Positions 62,889 to 64,000 of a DNA stretch of 64,000 nt are shown one piece after another (the first letter of the stretch is position 1; each line of letters opens with the position of its first letter). Source of the stretch: Qipengyuania sp. ABI-127-1 (GTDB lineage Bacteria > Pseudomonadota > Alphaproteobacteria > Sphingomonadales > Sphingomonadaceae). The notes under the pieces are model-generated. The model was not told the DNA's origin, made no database searches, and worked only from the letters and a program-made list of their open reading frames with translations. Both the position numbers and the translations under genes were made by a program. The DNA lies in NCBI GenBank assembly GCA_022953095.1, contig JALJCR010000003.1:402687-466686 (forward strand), written 5' to 3'.

Positions 62889-63599
62889 TCAGCCTGCCTT
62901 GGCACTCTTGTAGGCCTGGATTATCTGATGTTCGGCGTGGAGTTTGCCTGCCAGGGTGTGGCTTGCCGCCGCTTTAAGCGTTCTTCGCGCGACATCGGAA
63001 ACGGACTGCGGTGCCGCGGCGATCCTTGTGGCGATTTGGCAGGCTCTCGCCGGCAGCGCCCGATCGTCGACGATCTCGTTGACCAGGCCAATCCTCAATG
63101 CAGTCGGCGCGTCAATCTTCTCGCCGGTGAGCATTGCTTGACTGGCCCATCGCGTGCCCACCGCCTCGCTCAGCAGGCTCGCCAGCCCGGTACCGGAAAA
63201 GGCACCGAGCATGGCGTGCGTATCCGCAAAGACCGCGCTTTCGCCAGCAAGGATGAAATCGCAGCGAAGCGCCAGTTCCAGGCCGCCGGTGATGGCCGGG
63301 CCATTCACGGCGGCGATGATAGGTTTGCCAGCCTCGCTTACCGCGCAAATGGAATCGGCGATGTGCGCTCTCGATCGAGTCGGATCGCTGAATTCCTTCA
63401 GATCGAGCCCTGCGCAAAAGGAGCTGCCCGATCCGGTGAGAACACAGGCCCGCCAGTGTGAATCGGCGCGAAGTTCGGCGAGTGCTTCGAGAAGCTTCTC
63501 GGCGAGGGGCGAGTTAAGGGCGTTGCGGGCGTCTGGCCGGTTGAGGGTGAGTAGCATCACCCCGTCGGCGGGCTCGGATTTCAGCAGGGTGGCGGGCAA
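62889..63599 (-). CDS. Enoyl-CoA hydratase/isomerase family protein
   Basis: 236 residues from a TTG at 63599, selected because GAGGAGAAG lies upstream and [20 protein letters not shown] matches the usual start. The crotonase fold shows oxyanion-hole segments CAGLDLKEF and [16 protein letters not shown]. The two catalytic Glu positions of true hydratases are not evident: [15 protein letters not shown] replaces the PE-containing loop. An isomerase or other crotonase role is therefore more likely. It lies 42 bases after etfA on the same strand. Confidence 0.88.
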   Translation of the reverse strand: MPATLLKSEPADGVMLLTLNRPDARNALNSPLAEKLLEALAELRADSHWRACVLTGSGSSFCAGLDLKEFSDPTRSRAHIADSICAVSEAGKPIIAAVNGPAITGGLELALRCDFILAGESAVFADTHAMLGAFSGTGLASLLSEAVGTRWASQAMLTGEKIDAPTALRIGLVNEIVDDRALPARACQIATRIAAAPQSVSDVARRTLKAAASHTLAGKLHAEHQIIQAYKSAKAG

Positions 63600-63641
63600 G
63601 GCGCTTCTCCTCGATCGGCATCGACATGCATCACAACGCAA

Positions 63642-64000
63642 TCAGAGTTTGTCGGTGAGTTCGGGTACGATCTTGAAGAGGTCACCGACGAGGCCGATAT
63701 CGGCGACCTGGAAGATCGGGGCGTCTTCATCCTTGTTGATGGCGATGATGGTCTTGGAATCCTTCATGCCGGCCAGGTGCTGGATCGCGCCCGAGATGCC
63801 GATCGCGATATAGACTTCCGGCGCCACGATCTTGCCGGTCTGGCCGACCTGATAGTCGTTGGGGACATAGCCTGCATCGACCGCCGCGCGGCTCGCGCCG
63901 ATCCCGGCGCCGAGCTTGTCGGCGAGCGGGGTGATGACCTGTTCGAAGGTTTCCGCATCCTTCAGCGCGCGGCCGCCCGAGACGATCACCTTGGCGCTGG
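63642..64000 (-). CDS. etfA: Electron transfer flavoprotein alpha subunit (5' part outside window)
   Basis: The last ~120 codons of an EtfA reading frame, open through the window end. The segment VIVSGGRAL, then [20 protein letters not shown], then [33 protein letters not shown] and [19 protein letters not shown] is the FAD-binding domain. Carries electrons from acyl-CoA and other dehydrogenases to the respiratory chain. Adjacent to an enoyl-CoA hydratase-like gene, consistent with beta-oxidation context. Confidence 0.95.
   Translation of the reverse strand, partial: SAKVIVSGGRALKDAETFEQVITPLADKLGAGIGASRAAVDAGYVPNDYQVGQTGKIVAPEVYIAIGISGAIQHLAGMKDSKTIIAINKDEDAPIFQVADIGLVGDLFKIVPELTDKL

Overview
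The window is about 63% G+C, densely packed with protein-coding genes, and reads as chromosomal DNA of an alphaproteobacterium in the Sphingomonadales, most likely Erythrobacteraceae. The basis is family content: small DUF465 and DUF1465 proteins, a zwf-edd-glk-eda Entner-Doudoroff operon, GAF-type PtsP, two large TonB-dependent receptors and an amidohydrolase/beta-propeller fusion. No rRNA, tRNA, CRISPR array, prophage or classical insertion sequence was found. No gap between genes exceeds about 250 bases. The largest (16274-16476, 29491-29699, 50611-50852) hold hairpins, REP-like repeats, and little that is recognisable, respectively.

Layout. 1-3252: 3' part of a secreted-type amidohydrolase with an N-terminal TolB-like propeller. 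3322-13390 (minus): a chemotaxis/c-di-GMP locus read as cheA-cheW-cheY-cheB-cheR, then a GGDEF-EAL protein and two tandem chemoreceptors. 13454-25977: transport and metabolism (MATE pump, class II aldolase, an orphan isoquinoline-oxidoreductase-type 2Fe-2S subunit, a siderophore receptor with a Fur-like box, ArsC, MFS pump, PmtA-like methyltransferase, LipB with a lipoprotein, CitE-like lyase, Old Yellow Enzyme, EamA permease). 25982-33622: DUF2254 membrane protein, prolyl oligopeptidase, a small GIY-YIG nuclease bracketed by two pairs of REP-like repeats, NadA, a seven-helix membrane protein, MBL hydrolase and DUF4230 protein. 33741-41555: GlpK, DUF1465, two DUF465 proteins, PtsP, RodZ-like HTH protein, CpoB-like TPR protein and TilS. 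41562-47134 (minus): L,D-transpeptidase and the Entner-Doudoroff operon. 47220-56072: transglutaminase-like protein, a 12-codon Trp-rich micro-ORF with its own Shine-Dalgarno and terminator, CHASE2-GGDEF-EAL protein, RimO, DUF1761, K+ channel/RCK protein, SurE and SerS. 56205-64000: sulfotransferase, TonB receptor, TetR regulator, a small membrane protein, BCCT transporter, enoyl-CoA hydratase-like protein and the 3' part of etfA.

How the genes fit together. The che locus couples receptor signalling to both CheY and a c-di-GMP enzyme. The sugar operon takes glucose through glucose 6-phosphate to pyruvate and glyceraldehyde 3-phosphate by the Entner-Doudoroff route, but lacks 6-phosphogluconolactonase locally. 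The sulfotransferase, TonB receptor and TetR group looks like an uptake or modification module with its own regulator.

The signals most worth following are the REP-nuclease-REP cassette (29575-30133), the Trp-rich micro-ORF (48146-48184), an insertion of roughly 50 residues with atypical base composition inside seryl-tRNA synthetase (about 55248-55409), and an apparent AUU start codon for tilS (40611).
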